64,000 nucleotides of DNA from Pyropia yezoensis (taxonomy: Eukaryota > Rhodophyta > Bangiophyceae > Bangiales > Bangiaceae): the NCBI GenBank assembly GCA_009829735.1, contig CM020619.1, positions 21,694,671-21,758,670 of the forward strand, written 5' to 3'. Shown here piece after piece: positions 1-10,490 of the stretch (the first letter of the stretch is position 1; every line of letters begins with the position of its first letter). The translations under genes and the position numbers were made by a program. Below the pieces are notes generated by a model, which saw nothing but the letters and a program-made list of their open reading frames with translations, was not told the DNA's origin and did no database searches.

Positions 1-68
1 TGTGGACGGGGAGCGTCTGTGGACGGGGAGCGTCTGTGGACGGGGAGCGTCTGTGGACGGGGAGCGTC
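1..68. repeat. 17-bp tandem repeat, four copies
   Basis: Four exact copies of TGTGGACGGGGAGCGTC lie head to tail at 1-17, 18-34, 35-51 and 52-68. They end about 180 bp before a clear splice acceptor, so they probably belong to an intron of the kinase gene that runs in from outside the window. More copies may lie to the left. Confidence 0.9.
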
Positions 69-251
69 TGACACTGACAGTCCGTCCCCGCCTTTTTTTT
101 TGCCCCCGCCTCTTCCCCGTGCCTGCTGTCTGGTGTGCTGGACGGACCGGCTCATTCCCGCCCCCCTCCCTTCGGCTCTGCTCCTCCCTGGCTGTTGTGT
201 TCCCCCCCCCCCCCCCCCCCACCGCGCCCCTCCCCTTCCCCCCCTACACAG

Positions 252-2286
252 GTACCGGGACCTCAAGCTGGAAAATGTGCTCCTCGACGCCGCCGGCCAC
301 GTGCGCATCGCCGACTTTGGGCTGTCCAAGCTCCTCTCCAAGCCCCGCCCGTCCACCCTCCACCCTCCCCCCACCGTGTCGGGCCTGTACGGCGCGGGGG
401 ACGACGTGGGGCTGACCAAAACGTTTTGTGGCACCCGCGAGATGATTGCGCCCGAGGCGCTCAGCGGCGCCGCCTACGGCCAGTCGGTGGACGTGTGGGC
501 GCTGGGCATCTTGGCGTACGAGCTCCTCGTCGGCCGCACCCCCTTTTACTCTAAAAACCGGGACGAGGTGTACGAGCGGATTGAGTCGGCGCCGCTGCGG
601 TTCCCCAAAGCGCTCTCCCGGGACGTGGTGCACCTCCTCCGGGGGCTCCTCGACCGCAACCCGGCGACGCGGCTGGGGATGGGCGCCGACGGGCTGGACG
701 CGGTGAAGCGGCACCCCTTCTTCCAGGGCGTCGACTGGGCGGCCGTGTACGCCCTCGAGGACCACCCGGACAATGTGCAGCCGCGTGGGGGGGGGGGGGG
801 GGGGGGCACCGGGGGGGGGGCGCGGGGGGGGGGGGGGCGGGGGGGGGGGGGGGGGCGCTGGTAGGTCTGCCGACGGGCTGGCGGGGGGGGGGGGGGGGGC
901 GCTGCCGCTGCCGCCGCCGCCGCCGCCATCGATGCGGGCGGGGGGGGCGCCGCCGCCGGCGGGGCGGCGCCGCCGCTGAGCGCGAGCGCAACCAAGGAGG
1001 TGGCCGACATCCTTGCCGGCGAGGAGGGGGGCACCAAGCCCGCCGCGGGCGGGCGGCGGGAGCTGCTGGCGCTCCTCGTGGGGGGGCGGGTGCCCAAGGT
1101 GCACTCCATCGCGGGCTACTCCTTTACGAGTACCAGCCGCACGCCGGGGGCGGCGGCCGCCGCCGCGGCCGCGGCGGCAGCCGCGGGGGCGGGGGGGCCC
1201 TTCTTTGCCGTGCCCCCCCCAGGCCGGGGGGGGCGGGGGGGGGGGGCGCTGCCGCCGCCGCCGCCGCCGCCGGCCGCCCAGCCATTACCGCCATTACCGC
1301 CCCCACTGCCGCCGCCCGCTCCGCCGGCGGCGGCGTCGTCGCCACAACCCCTCCGGGGGGGGGCTCGCGACGGGCGGCGGCACGCGCCGGCGCCGCTCGT
1401 CCTCAAGACCACCTCCTCCCGGCGGGCGGCAAAGTACCCGCGGTCGCCCGCCCACCGGGCGGCGGCCGAAACCGCGCGCGCCGCTGCGGGCGGCGCCCCT
1501 GTCGGTGGGGTTGGGGTTGGGGGTGGGGGTGGCGGCCGCGGCCGACCGCCCGACGAGTGGGCCACCGCCGACGGGCGGGAGGACGATGATGACGAGCCCG
1601 CCCCGCCAACCGTCTCGTCGATTGACTTTTCCGCCGCCGAGCGCGATGCGCAGGCGGCCGACGACGCCTTCCCCGTCACGCCCGTGGAGGAGGAGGAGGA
1701 GGATGTGGAGGAGGAAGACGAGGAGGACGCCTTCTCCGTCACCCGCGTGCTGGACGACGACGTGGAACTCGCAGACCCGACGGCGACCGCCTCCACCGCT
1801 GCCGCCGCGGCCGCCGACCGCGACGATGAATTTGCCGAGGAGGTGGTCAAGAGCGAGAGCCCCCGCTCCGTGTCGGAAGCCACCCACGGCGGCGACGGCG
1901 GCGGCGGGGACGCCCCCACCGACCGCAATGGCCGTGGCGGTGCCGCCCGCAGGGGGGGCCGCCGTGTCGGCGGCCGGCGGGGCGCCAAGGCCGCCGCCCC
2001 CGCCGCCGCCGCCGACGGGCCGCCGGCCGAGCCCCGCCGGCGGACCGCCGCCCTTCCCCCCCAGCCGCCATCCCCACCACCATCACCCCCCCACCCCGCC
2101 GCGGCGGCGCCCCCCCTAACCGCGTTTGCGCGTGCGCAGGCGCTGTTTGAGGCCAACATGGCTGGCACCCGCCCCGCCGCGACCACCGCCGTCACCACCA
2201 CCGCTGCTGCCGCCGCGCCCCCCACCCCAGCTTCGCGGGCGGCGAGCGCCGTGCAGGCGTCCCGGGCAGCGTCATCATCGGTGGCA

Positions 2287-2328
<42 letters not shown>

Positions 2329-2941
2329 CCGGTGACTTCGGGCGGCACCCCGCCACCGCGGCCGCACCGGCGGACGGGGCGCTCCGCGGCGGCGGCGGCG
2401 GCGCGCGCCACCGCGGGGGGCGCGGCGGTCAGCGCGCCCGGCCTGAGCCTGCCGCCGTCTGGCGTCGGCTCGCCGGGGGGCGGCCGCGACGCATCGCGCC
2501 GGTCGGCCAGCAGCGGCGGCGACGGGCCGCCGTCGGCGGGCACCGCGGCGGTGGCGTCGCCCACGTCGACGGCCGCGGCGACGCGGCCGCGGCGGCCACC
2601 CCAGTCCAAGCGCGGGCGTGAGCCGCGGGACGGGCCCGCCACCGCGCCAGCGGCGGCGGTGGCGGCGGTGGCGGCGGCGGTGGCGCCGCCGCCACCGCGG
2701 GGCGCCATCACCCCTGACCACCCGCCGCCGCCCCGGTGGGGTGCTGCGGCCGCGGGGGTGGGGGGCGCGGCGTCAGCGGCGGTGCCGGGCTCGGCACCCG
2801 CCTCCCTGGGCGCCCGCATCCCCCCGCTGGTGCCCCTCGTCGGCGACGCGGCGCCGCTGGTGCCACTCCCGCCGGCGCTTTGGACCCCCGCCGGCGGTGG
2901 GGGCGGCCGCCGTGGCGGGCCGCCCAGCGGCGGCAGCAGCA

Positions 2942-2980
<39 letters not shown>

Positions 2981-4563
2981 TCCGGCCAACGCCGCCGCTG
3001 CCCGCGCTGGACCTGTCGGCGGTGCCGCCGCTGGGCGGGGTGCCCGCGGCGGCGCCGTCGCCGCGCGGCACCCTCGCGGCCTACTCGGACAGGGCGCGGA
3101 CGCCGGGGGGGTCGGCCAAGGGCCACGCCCGCACGCCGCCGTCGACAGCGGCCGCGGCGGCCACCGCCGGGGCGCCGGGCCACGGCGCCTACGCGGCGTG
3201 GGGGGGCGGCGTTGCCGCCGACGGGCCCCCCTCTGCCCCCGGTGCGGGCGCCGAGGCGGGCGCCGCCGCCGCCGCCCGCGGGGGCGGCGGCGGCAGTGCG
3301 CCGGGCGGCGGCGGCCTCGTCCGCTCCGCGTCGGCGGCGCGGCGGCGCAAGCCTGCCGCGTCGGACCTAAAGGGCCTCATTGACGCCCTCGACGGGCCCT
3401 CCCCAGACGCGGCCGCCGCGGTGGCCGCGGCAAGGGCAGCCGCCGCCGCCGCGGCGGCGGCAACGTCCCCGCCGCCGCCGCTGCCAATCCCGCCGCCGCC
3501 GCCCGCCGGCGCCGGCGGCGCCGCCGCCGACCCGCCCGAGCCGCCGCCGCCCACCCGGCGGCAGCGGCCGGCACGGCGGGAGCGCAGCCGCCTGCGCGGC
3601 GCCGCGGAGCCGTCGCCGCCGTCGCCGCTGACGCAGGTGTGGTCGGCGACGGCTGCTGCTGACGGCGACGCTGCCGCCACCGCCACCGCCGCGGCCGCCG
3701 CCCTCGCAGACGCCCTTGGGGGGCCCTCCTCCTGGGAGGGCGGCGCCGGCGGGGTGACGCCGTCGCCCCCCGTGCCGTCCGTCGTCACCCCGCCCCCCAC
3801 CACCGCGCCTGGCGGGGAGCGCGACCACCACCACCACCCCCCCCCAGCATCCCGCGGCAGCGGCGGCGGCGGCAGTAGCGCCTCGGGTCGCGCCGCGCGG
3901 CCTGCCGCGGGCATCACCGCCGCGGCGCGGCGGTGGTTTGCGCCGGCCCCGCTTTCGGCAGCCGCCGCCGCCGCCGCGGCCGCCGCGACGGCGCCCCGCC
4001 CCACGCCCGGGGTGGTGACGCTCGCGCCCGCACCGACGCGGACGGCGGCGCCGTCCGTGTCAACGCCGGCGCTGCCGCTCGCGGGGCCCGCGCCGTGGAC
4101 GTCCCCGCCGCCGGCGCCGCCGCCGGCGGCGTCGGGGAGCGCCCCCGCCGCCGCCGCTGCCGCCGCCGTCATCCCTGGTGACCGTAGCCGGGCGTTCCGG
4201 CCACGGGTGCCCGGCGCGGGCGGTGCTGCTGCTGTTGCCGCCGCTGCCGCGGCGGGGTCTGCCGACGGCCGTGGCCGCAGGGGGCGTGGCCTTCCCCGCA
4301 ACCGGTCCGCCATGGGCTCTGCCGCCGCCGCCGCCGGCGGTGGCGGCGGCGGCGGCGGTGGGGGTGGCGGTGGTGGTGGTGGCCGCCGCCGTGGCCTCCC
4401 ACGCAACAGGTCAGCGCTCGGTGGCGGCGGCGGCGGCGGCGGCGGCGGCAGCGGGGCAGCGAGTGGCCGGGCTGTGAGCGCGTTGAGCGGCGACGCCCTG
4501 CGCACGCACCTGTCGGCGCTGCTGGCCGAGCAGGAGGCGGCCGACGGGCGGGTGGCGTACTAA
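252..4563 (+). CDS. AGC-family Ser/Thr protein kinase, C-terminal part with very long low-complexity tail
   Basis: The reading frame after a splice acceptor (pyrimidine tract then ACACAG at 246-251) encodes the C-lobe of a protein kinase: catalytic loop YRDLKLEN (253-276), DFG (313-321), an AGC-type activation loop TFCGTREMIAPEA (421-459) and the usual C-lobe ending in HPFF. The N-lobe lies left of the window. An in-frame TAG at 862 after a poly-G stretch means an intron must remove roughly 785-980, but I cannot fix that junction. The same frame then continues from about 976 to the TAA at 4561. Near its start is HSIAGYSFTS, which resembles the AGC hydrophobic motif, so I treat it as the same gene. 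The remaining ~1,150 residues are Ala/Pro/Gly-rich with an acidic patch near 1680-1730 and no recognisable domain. The threonine at 421-423 is the expected activation-loop phosphosite. Alternative: the tail is a separate gene. Confidence 0.72.
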
Positions 4564-5153
4564 CGTAATTTACCGGCGTCCCCGCCCCGCGCGTGCGCGA
4601 CGGGCGGCGAGAGGGGGGGCGGGGGAGAGGGCTGGGGTGCCGGCTGGGTATCTATCGTACGCCTACACGCGTCACGGCCATGGCAGAGGCGGCCAGACGC
4701 CCCTTTCGCAGGGGAGGGTGCCGCTCTTTGTTTTTTTTTCTGTCTTTTTGTTCTTGTGCACAGGCTTGCGTGTTTTTTTTGCTTCTATCCCTCTGTACCT
4801 GTACTTTTCAAGTAGTTACCCCGCCCAGCAGTGCTGCCAATTGCGGTCCCGGGACCCTCTCCCGCATTCCCAAACTGGAAGTACGTGAGCCTACTGTCAT
4901 ATTCCTGGTTCCCCCCCTGCCTTCCCTCGACTACATCGCGCTCTCCTGGTTCTCTCTCCCCCATAATGATGATCTGCCCCCCTCTCCTGATCCGCTGCCC
5001 CCATTTCTGCTCTGCCCCCTCCTCTCCCATCTCCCATCCTCTTGACCGTCCCCTCTCTCTCCCCCCTGTACAAACCTTGTCCTTTCCCGTCATTCCTGCC
5101 CCTTTCCCCCCTCCCCACCCTCCCCCTGCCCAAAGCCCCTGTCTTCTGTGACG
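4564..5153. other. intergenic, pyrimidine-rich leader of the dehydrogenase gene
   Basis: No gene is recognised. From about 4890 the plus strand becomes strongly C/T-rich up to the ATG at 5154, as expected for the promoter and 5' leader of the next gene. I see no TATA-like box that I would trust. Confidence 0.5.
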
Positions 5154-6176
5154 ATGTTCCGCCGTGCCCATCCCCCCCCCGGTCGCCCCTTTGCGGGCAA
5201 GGTCACCCTCGTGACGGGGGGTAACACGGGCGTTGGCTACGAGTACGCCGCCGTCATGGCCCGGGGGGGTGCGACGGTCGTGCTGGCGTGCCGCAACCGC
5301 GCCCGCGGCACCGCCGCGGTGGCGGCGCTGAGGCGGGAGGTGGTGGCCGCGGCGGAAGTGGCTGCCCCCCCCCCAAATGGCACCACGGGTGGGGGTGGCG
5401 GCGGTGGCAGCGGCGGCGGCGGTTGGGGGACGGTCGAGCTGCTGGACCTTGACACCTCCGACTTGGCGTCCGTGTCGGCCTGTGCGGCGGCCTTTTCCGC
5501 CCGCCACAACCGGCTGGACATCCTGATGAACAATGCCGGTGGGATGATGCTCCCGTGGTCGCTTACGCGGGATGAGGTGGAGGTGACGACGGCGACAAAC
5601 TTTCTCGGCCACTTTGCTCTTACCGCCCGCTTGTGGGGCCTGCTGGCGGCCACCCCTGGCGCGCGTGTCGTCAATGTGTCGTCCATGGTGCACGTGCTGG
5701 CGACACGGGTAGACTGGGATGACATGGACCTGGGGCCCCGCGGCCACAGTGGTTGGGCGTACGTCCGTTCGAAGCTGTTCAATATGCTCTTCACGGCCGA
5801 GCTCGCGCGTCGTGTCGCCGCCGCCGACGCGGCGGCCGGCCGCGGCCCCCCCCATCCGCCGTCTGTGGTGGCCGTGTCGGCGCAGCCGGGTTTTGCGCGC
5901 ACGAACCTGGTGGCCAAGGCGCGGGTGAACGCGTGGACCAACTTTTGCCGAGCGACCTGGGGCTGGGCCAGCCACTCGGCCGCAGACGGCGCCGCCTGTC
6001 TCGTCGCCGCCGCCACCGCCCCGTGGGTGTCTCCCTCCACGTACGTGAGTCCGCTGTGGGGGGGAATTCGCGGGCGGCCGTCGCGGGGGGTGCCGTCGCT
6101 GCCTGCGCGCAGCGTGGACGGGGGGGGCAGGCTATGGGCATGGGCGGAAGGCGTGTCTGGGTTAAGGTTATTGTGA
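5154..6176 (+). CDS. short-chain dehydrogenase/reductase (retinol dehydrogenase-like)
   Basis: A single-exon gene of 340 residues. It shows the classical SDR fold markers in order: the cofactor-binding TGGNTGVG near residues 21-28, NNAG near 125, a VNVSS strand with the catalytic serine near 177, and the active-site YVRSK with Tyr203 and Lys207. The end, LWAWAEGVSGL, matches the C-terminus common in retinol-dehydrogenase/protochlorophyllide-reductase-like SDRs, so the frame is complete. I chose ATG 5154 over an upstream GTG at 5148. A Gly-rich insertion near residues 78-92 is of the type seen across this genome. Members of this group reduce or oxidise carbonyl and hydroxyl groups with NAD(P)(H). 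The substrate cannot be read from sequence. Lack of a clear transit peptide argues weakly against a plastid location. Confidence 0.85.
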   Translation: MFRRAHPPPGRPFAGKVTLVTGGNTGVGYEYAAVMARGGATVVLACRNRARGTAAVAALRREVVAAAEVAAPPPNGTTGGGGGGGSGGGGWGTVELLDLDTSDLASVSACAAAFSARHNRLDILMNNAGGMMLPWSLTRDEVEVTTATNFLGHFALTARLWGLLAATPGARVVNVSSMVHVLATRVDWDDMDLGPRGHSGWAYVRSKLFNMLFTAELARRVAAADAAAGRGPPHPPSVVAVSAQPGFARTNLVAKARVNAWTNFCRATWGWASHSAADGAACLVAAATAPWVSPSTYVSPLWGGIRGRPSRGVPSLPARSVDGGGRLWAWAEGVSGLRLL

Positions 6177-7168
6177 GTGGGGGGGTGGGAGGCTCCAGAC
6201 ACTCCTGCCTTGCGGGCAATGGCGAACGGGCGACGGGTATGGTCCTGGAGACCAGCCCGCCACTTGCCCGGCGTCCTGTTTGCCAGGGACGTGCCCATCC
6301 CTGTCGCCGTCACTTTCCACACGCGAGTCGTGGTTGCGGACGCCGGCGCCTCCTCTGTAGCGCTTCCCACTTCATCGCGGTTCCTGCAACGGCGCGTTCC
6401 ACTGATCAAACAAGACCTTCCCGTTCTTGTGCGGCGGCAACTGCGGCCGGTGCGGCGACGACGACGGCCGTCGTCACCAAGTCTTGATTGTCGACTGACA
6501 GACGGGCGGGCGTCAAGGCAACAGGGGCAGCGGCAGCTCAAGGCAACAGGGGCGGCGGCGGAGCAGACCTCTTTCACGTGGTGTGGTTACGCTGGGGGGG
6601 AGGGCAACACGCTCCCAACGTCTACCGCGGAGTCGCGTCGTTCTTCGCATCGCTACCCGGCGGTGCAGGCGGCGGCGACGGCGGTTGCAAAATCTCCACC
6701 TATCCTGGCGCTGTCTGTACGGTCACGATGAACCCCGTTGTCTCCGTCGTGACGTGGCTTGAGGAACCCCCGAGGTAGCGGTGGGCGTCCTGCTTGAGAG
6801 AGGCCGGTGGTATGAGTATCGGCGTGTCCCGTTGATGGGGCGGGTTGGGGGGGGGGCTTGTGTGTTGTAGGTCACTGCCCGCGATTGCAGGAGGCGGACG
6901 TCGCGGGTGCTTTATTGCATGAGCATTGGCGCGAGTGACGTCTTCCGCCCCCTCTCCCGCTTGTGCGCTGTGCCAGGACAGTGAGACCAAGCCAGTTGAA
7001 TGGAAAAATACGTGTCGTACTGTGCAGAATAATAAACAATAATGTCCACCCATAGGGCCCAGTGCAATGCAAGGGACGGCGTAGCGGGGTCCTCTCCTGT
7101 GCAGCAAAGCCACAGACGCCTATATCCCCCCATCCCTGGCCGAGCGCTCCCTGCCCGAAGATGGTGTC
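6177..7168. other. intergenic between convergent genes
   Basis: About 1 kb between the dehydrogenase gene (plus) and the lumenal-type gene (minus). No convincing gene is seen. An AATAAA at 7031-7036 on the plus strand could be a polyadenylation signal, but it lies 850 bp after the nearest plus-strand stop codon. Confidence 0.45.
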
Positions 7169-7735
7169 CTAGTTGGAGAAGGTCTTCTTGATGCCCTTGC
7201 CAACCGCCTCCGCGTCCATCGCCCCCTTCTTCAGGGCCGCATCGTTGACCTTCTCAGCCTGCTTCGCCAGCTTGTCGGCGTCGATATCAAAGTTGTCCTT
7301 AATCTCCCTATCCTTGGAAATGGCCGCGTCCTTGACCGTCTTCACATCCGACTTCACCTTGTCGCCCACCGCGCCCGCTGCGTCGTCCGCCGCCGACTTG
7401 GCATCGCTCACCGTAGACTTGGCATCGCTGCCCGCCGACGCCACAACGTTCTTCGCGTCCGCGTTGGTCGACGACGCGGCGTCCTTGATGCTGTCCCGGA
7501 CGTCAGCCGCCGCCGAGTTGACCGCGTTACCGGCCCCCGCGAGGGGGTTGGAGAGCGCAAGCGACGCGTCCGGGGAGAGGAGCGAGGCGGCGACCACCGC
7601 CGCGGCGGCAGCCACACCCATCAGGCGCGCAGCGGCAGCGGGCTTCTCTGCCGCCATGGTCGGGGAGCGAGTGGAGACGGCCGACCGCCGGGTGGCCGGG
7701 GCGGCAAAGGTCGGGGTGCATGGGACAAACGCCAT
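7169..7735 (-). CDS. small plastid-targeted, probably thylakoid-lumen LEA-like protein
   Basis: A 188-residue protein starting at ATG 7735, chosen over an upstream non-ATG start because it begins MAFVPCTP, a typical Phe-containing red-algal plastid transit peptide start. A second targeting stretch follows: a hydrophobic alanine-rich core (MGVAAAAAVVAASLL) ending in an ALA-type cleavage motif (LALS). This pattern points to the thylakoid lumen. The mature part is hydrophilic and built of DAK/DAA-rich amphipathic helix repeats, for example SDAKSTVSDAKSAADDAAG, resembling LEA or apolipoprotein-like helices. A stress or membrane-protecting role is possible but not shown. Single exon. No named family is recognised. 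Confidence 0.72.
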   Translation of the reverse strand: MAFVPCTPTFAAPATRRSAVSTRSPTMAAEKPAAAARLMGVAAAAAVVAASLLSPDASLALSNPLAGAGNAVNSAAADVRDSIKDAASSTNADAKNVVASAGSDAKSTVSDAKSAADDAAGAVGDKVKSDVKTVKDAAISKDREIKDNFDIDADKLAKQAEKVNDAALKKGAMDAEAVGKGIKKTFSN

Positions 7736-9579
7736 GGTGATGGTGAGAGAGGAGAGTGAAGGGAACACAAGGGAAGAGAAGGTAGGGAAGAGTGGTGACG
7801 TGCGAGAAAGGGGAGAGTGAAGGGTTGATTACGTGCGGTGAACGGCTGTGATAGAGGTAGCGGACGGTGGGGGGGCCTGTTTGGGGGCAGCTCTATAAGC
7901 CGTTGATCGCCATCAGGTCGACTGCAGGCCGGCGGGCTCGTGGGGCTGGTCCGCCCGGCCTTGGAGGACGATGAGGCAGCCCCCCCCTGCCGAGTGGCCG
8001 ACGCAGTGCACTGCACCATTAACGGATGGCAGATGCATGCGTGATGCATTCGCAGTTGCATCGACGCCCAGGAGACCACAAGAATCTTCCTGCGGGGGGT
8101 CAGGGGGGGTCGATCCACCAGGGAGATGTGTAAAGACCCTGCTATCACGTGGAGCGGAGCAACGCATGCAGGGGTTGGAGCCGAGGGTCTTCTTCTTGCT
8201 GGGGGATATTTGATGCAGAAGCGACATCTGAGCCAATGGATCGCCCCTTTCATGCGGGCACTTCCACTTTTTTACCGGACGAACAGTGGGGAAGGAGGCG
8301 TGGGCGTCTGGGGGTCCCCACCGGGTTCGACCTGCAAGCATCTGGCCGCTGGGCACGATCCGGCACGCGAAGGGGTGCAAAACCTGCTGTTGCCGCGGCA
8401 ACTGCCCAACTCGGCGCCGCAGGAAGGAAGGACAACCCTCCACGAGAACTGCAGCAGCGATGCATGAAGCGCCCTCCACCTCGGCCCAGCCGCCGCGTGA
8501 GCGGAGGCCGGCACAAGCGGAAGGGAAGGGATCATCCATGATGGCCTCGCTGGGCGCCCTGTCCCGCCACCAGCGCACCGCATGGTTGCATCGCCAAGGA
8601 GCTCGTGCCGCACGGCAAGGGTTGCATCGCGCGGTGCGCTGGTGCAGGCGATGCAACTGAGGGCGTCTGCAAAGGATGTGAAAATACATGTATTGGGCTG
8701 CAGTCGAGCGGCAAGTTCAAGCCACAACTAAGACCCAATTTAAGCTCACAGGTTCGCGCCTGGTCTTATTGGGAGGCACGGCGGATACGCCGCCGACCAC
8801 AATGACGACCCCAAATGGGTCCATGTCCATGGCCACGTCGACCATCACAGCGCGGCCTCGCCGTTGTTATGAAATACAGAGGCGTGTGGGAAAAGCGCCC
8901 GTCCCTCATCCTTGCAGCCGCGACCTCCGCTGGCTCTCCCGCGGACGTCATGTCAGACGTCTCCATCACGTCCACCGTCGCCGCGGAGTCCTTTGTCGCC
9001 ACCGTCACTGCCGCGTTGGCCATGACCACCTGGCGGCGGAGCCTTTACCTGCAGTTGAAGCAGGGTGGCTTCCAGCCCGAGAGGGCGGCGGCAGGGCGCG
9101 GCAGCAAAGCGGGGTGGTTGGGTCCCGGAGCTGCGAGAGTCACCGCTCGGCCAATCCCCAAAGCGGGACATGGGTGGCTGCGGCCGTGGCGTTGTTGGTG
9201 ATAATCACAGCAGCAGAGTCCCTCTGGCTGTCAACGGCGCCGCGTGCTTTTTTCTTACAACAGTATGCATGTGGCGTTCGCAGAGTGGGGCGCGTGAGCG
9301 ATTGGAGCCCACTACGGCGACGGTCGTAGTATTGGGGAAGAGAGGGCGATAGTATGCAAGCCGACAATGACTGCCGTGAGGGCTGCGGGGTGGTGGTGCG
9401 GCAAGGACAACGGCTGTAGTTGCAATGATGGAGGGGGAAAGCAGCCCCTTCACCGACCGCGCGTTTTCTTGTTGGGTTTTTTTTCCCGGAATTCTAAAAG
9501 TCTGATAAATTCAGTATCGTGGGAAAGGCATGCGGCTCTCAGCATCTACCCTGATGGGGTGGCGAGCTAAAACGATATT
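7736..9579. other. intergenic, no supported gene
   Basis: 1.8 kb upstream of the lumenal-type gene. Many short open frames occur on both strands but none shows a domain, a targeting signal or consistent coding character. CT/GA-rich sequence just upstream of 7735 (7741-7820) is probably the promoter-proximal leader of that gene. Confidence 0.4.
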
Positions 9580-9663
9580 CGACCCCGCAGGGACTCGAAC
9601 CCTGAATCTTTCGCATCGGAAACGAACGCGATCAGTGGATGATATCCATTACGCCACGGGGCC
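9580..9663 (-). tRNA. tRNA-Arg(CCG) with an 11-nt D-loop insertion
   Basis: Read on the minus strand this folds as a tRNA of 84 nt. The 7-bp acceptor stem is GGCCCCG with CGGGGTC, with G as discriminator. The anticodon stem TTCGT/GCGAA has loop TTCCGAT, so the anticodon is CCG. The T-arm CAGGG/CCCTG has loop TTCGAGT. The D-loop is 19 nt instead of about 8 and contains a perfect hairpin (5-bp stem, 3-nt loop; plus strand 9636-9648). Removing 11 nt gives a normal 73-nt tRNA, so an ectopic D-loop intron is the simplest reading. A TTTT run follows on the minus strand (9569-9572), fitting a Pol III terminator. Confidence 0.88.
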
Positions 9664-10490
9664 ACTCGATAAGTCTCGTCACTTTTTCAAAAAATTTACT
9701 CCACAACACATGCATGCTGCATACTGGACAGTTTCGGATGCTGCGTGCGCACGTACGCTGGCGGCGAAGTTCGCGTGGCAAGGCTCCGTCGCGCCCCCTT
9801 GTATCACCCCTTCTTCTACCTTGCGCTCGCCCTGCAGGTGCCGACAGGCTGGCAGACTCGTGCTGGTGGACTGGCACCTGGGTCAACCCTCACGTTGTGG
9901 CGTCGTGGGCGGCGGTGCACGTGCTGTACATACTCCAACCGCCCTTCCACTCACTCTCCCCCATCATTGGCGCAGGTACGGGCGGCCAGCGCGCTGAGGC
10001 GACGAGGATAGTCCAGGAATGGACCAGCCATGGTGCCCCAGCTGGCACGGGGACCCCCCCGCGTGAAATGGAAATCTCCCTTCCACTCCGGGCGTACGCG
10101 TGGCGCCAAGCCGCGCCACGCCCACACCCTTCACAGGTGTTGCGGGGGTAGGCGTTGGGGCACCTGTGCCTTGTTTGGCGTCGAGCCCCCCCACCTCTCT
10201 AAGAGGTATGACTTCAAGCAGGGGGCATCGGATGGTCCCGGCAGACAAGCTGTCTTCCTCCTGTCGTCGCAGCCTCTACAGTCGCCGTCGCCACGCCCAG
10301 TGCCGTGGTTTAGCTCCCGGCACCTGGCTGACTCCCGCTCCTTTTCCCGCGCTCAGCACCTGGCGGCAGGCACCCCGCCCTCCCCTCGCCCCAGGTTTTG
10401 GTCGGTATCCACTACCGCCCTCCGTGACTCCCCGTCGGTGTGCGCTGCACCGCTTGGCAGCACGGCGATTGTGCACCGGACTCATTCCCA
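9664..10490. other. intergenic, no supported gene
   Basis: Between the tRNA and the PAP2-like gene. Several overlapping short frames exist without recognisable features. Part of it is presumably the promoter of the downstream gene. Confidence 0.4.

Noticed and set aside
1116-3071. 651-residue minus-strand frame opposite the kinase tail
   Set aside because: GC-rich triplet repeats keep several frames open; no domain, and the plus frame continues the kinase.
5148-5153. GTG start of the dehydrogenase at 5148
   Set aside because: An ATG lies two codons downstream and eukaryotic genes rarely use GTG.
7031-7036. Poly(A) signal for the dehydrogenase gene
   Set aside because: It lies 850 bp after the stop codon, far for such a compact genome; left as unassigned.
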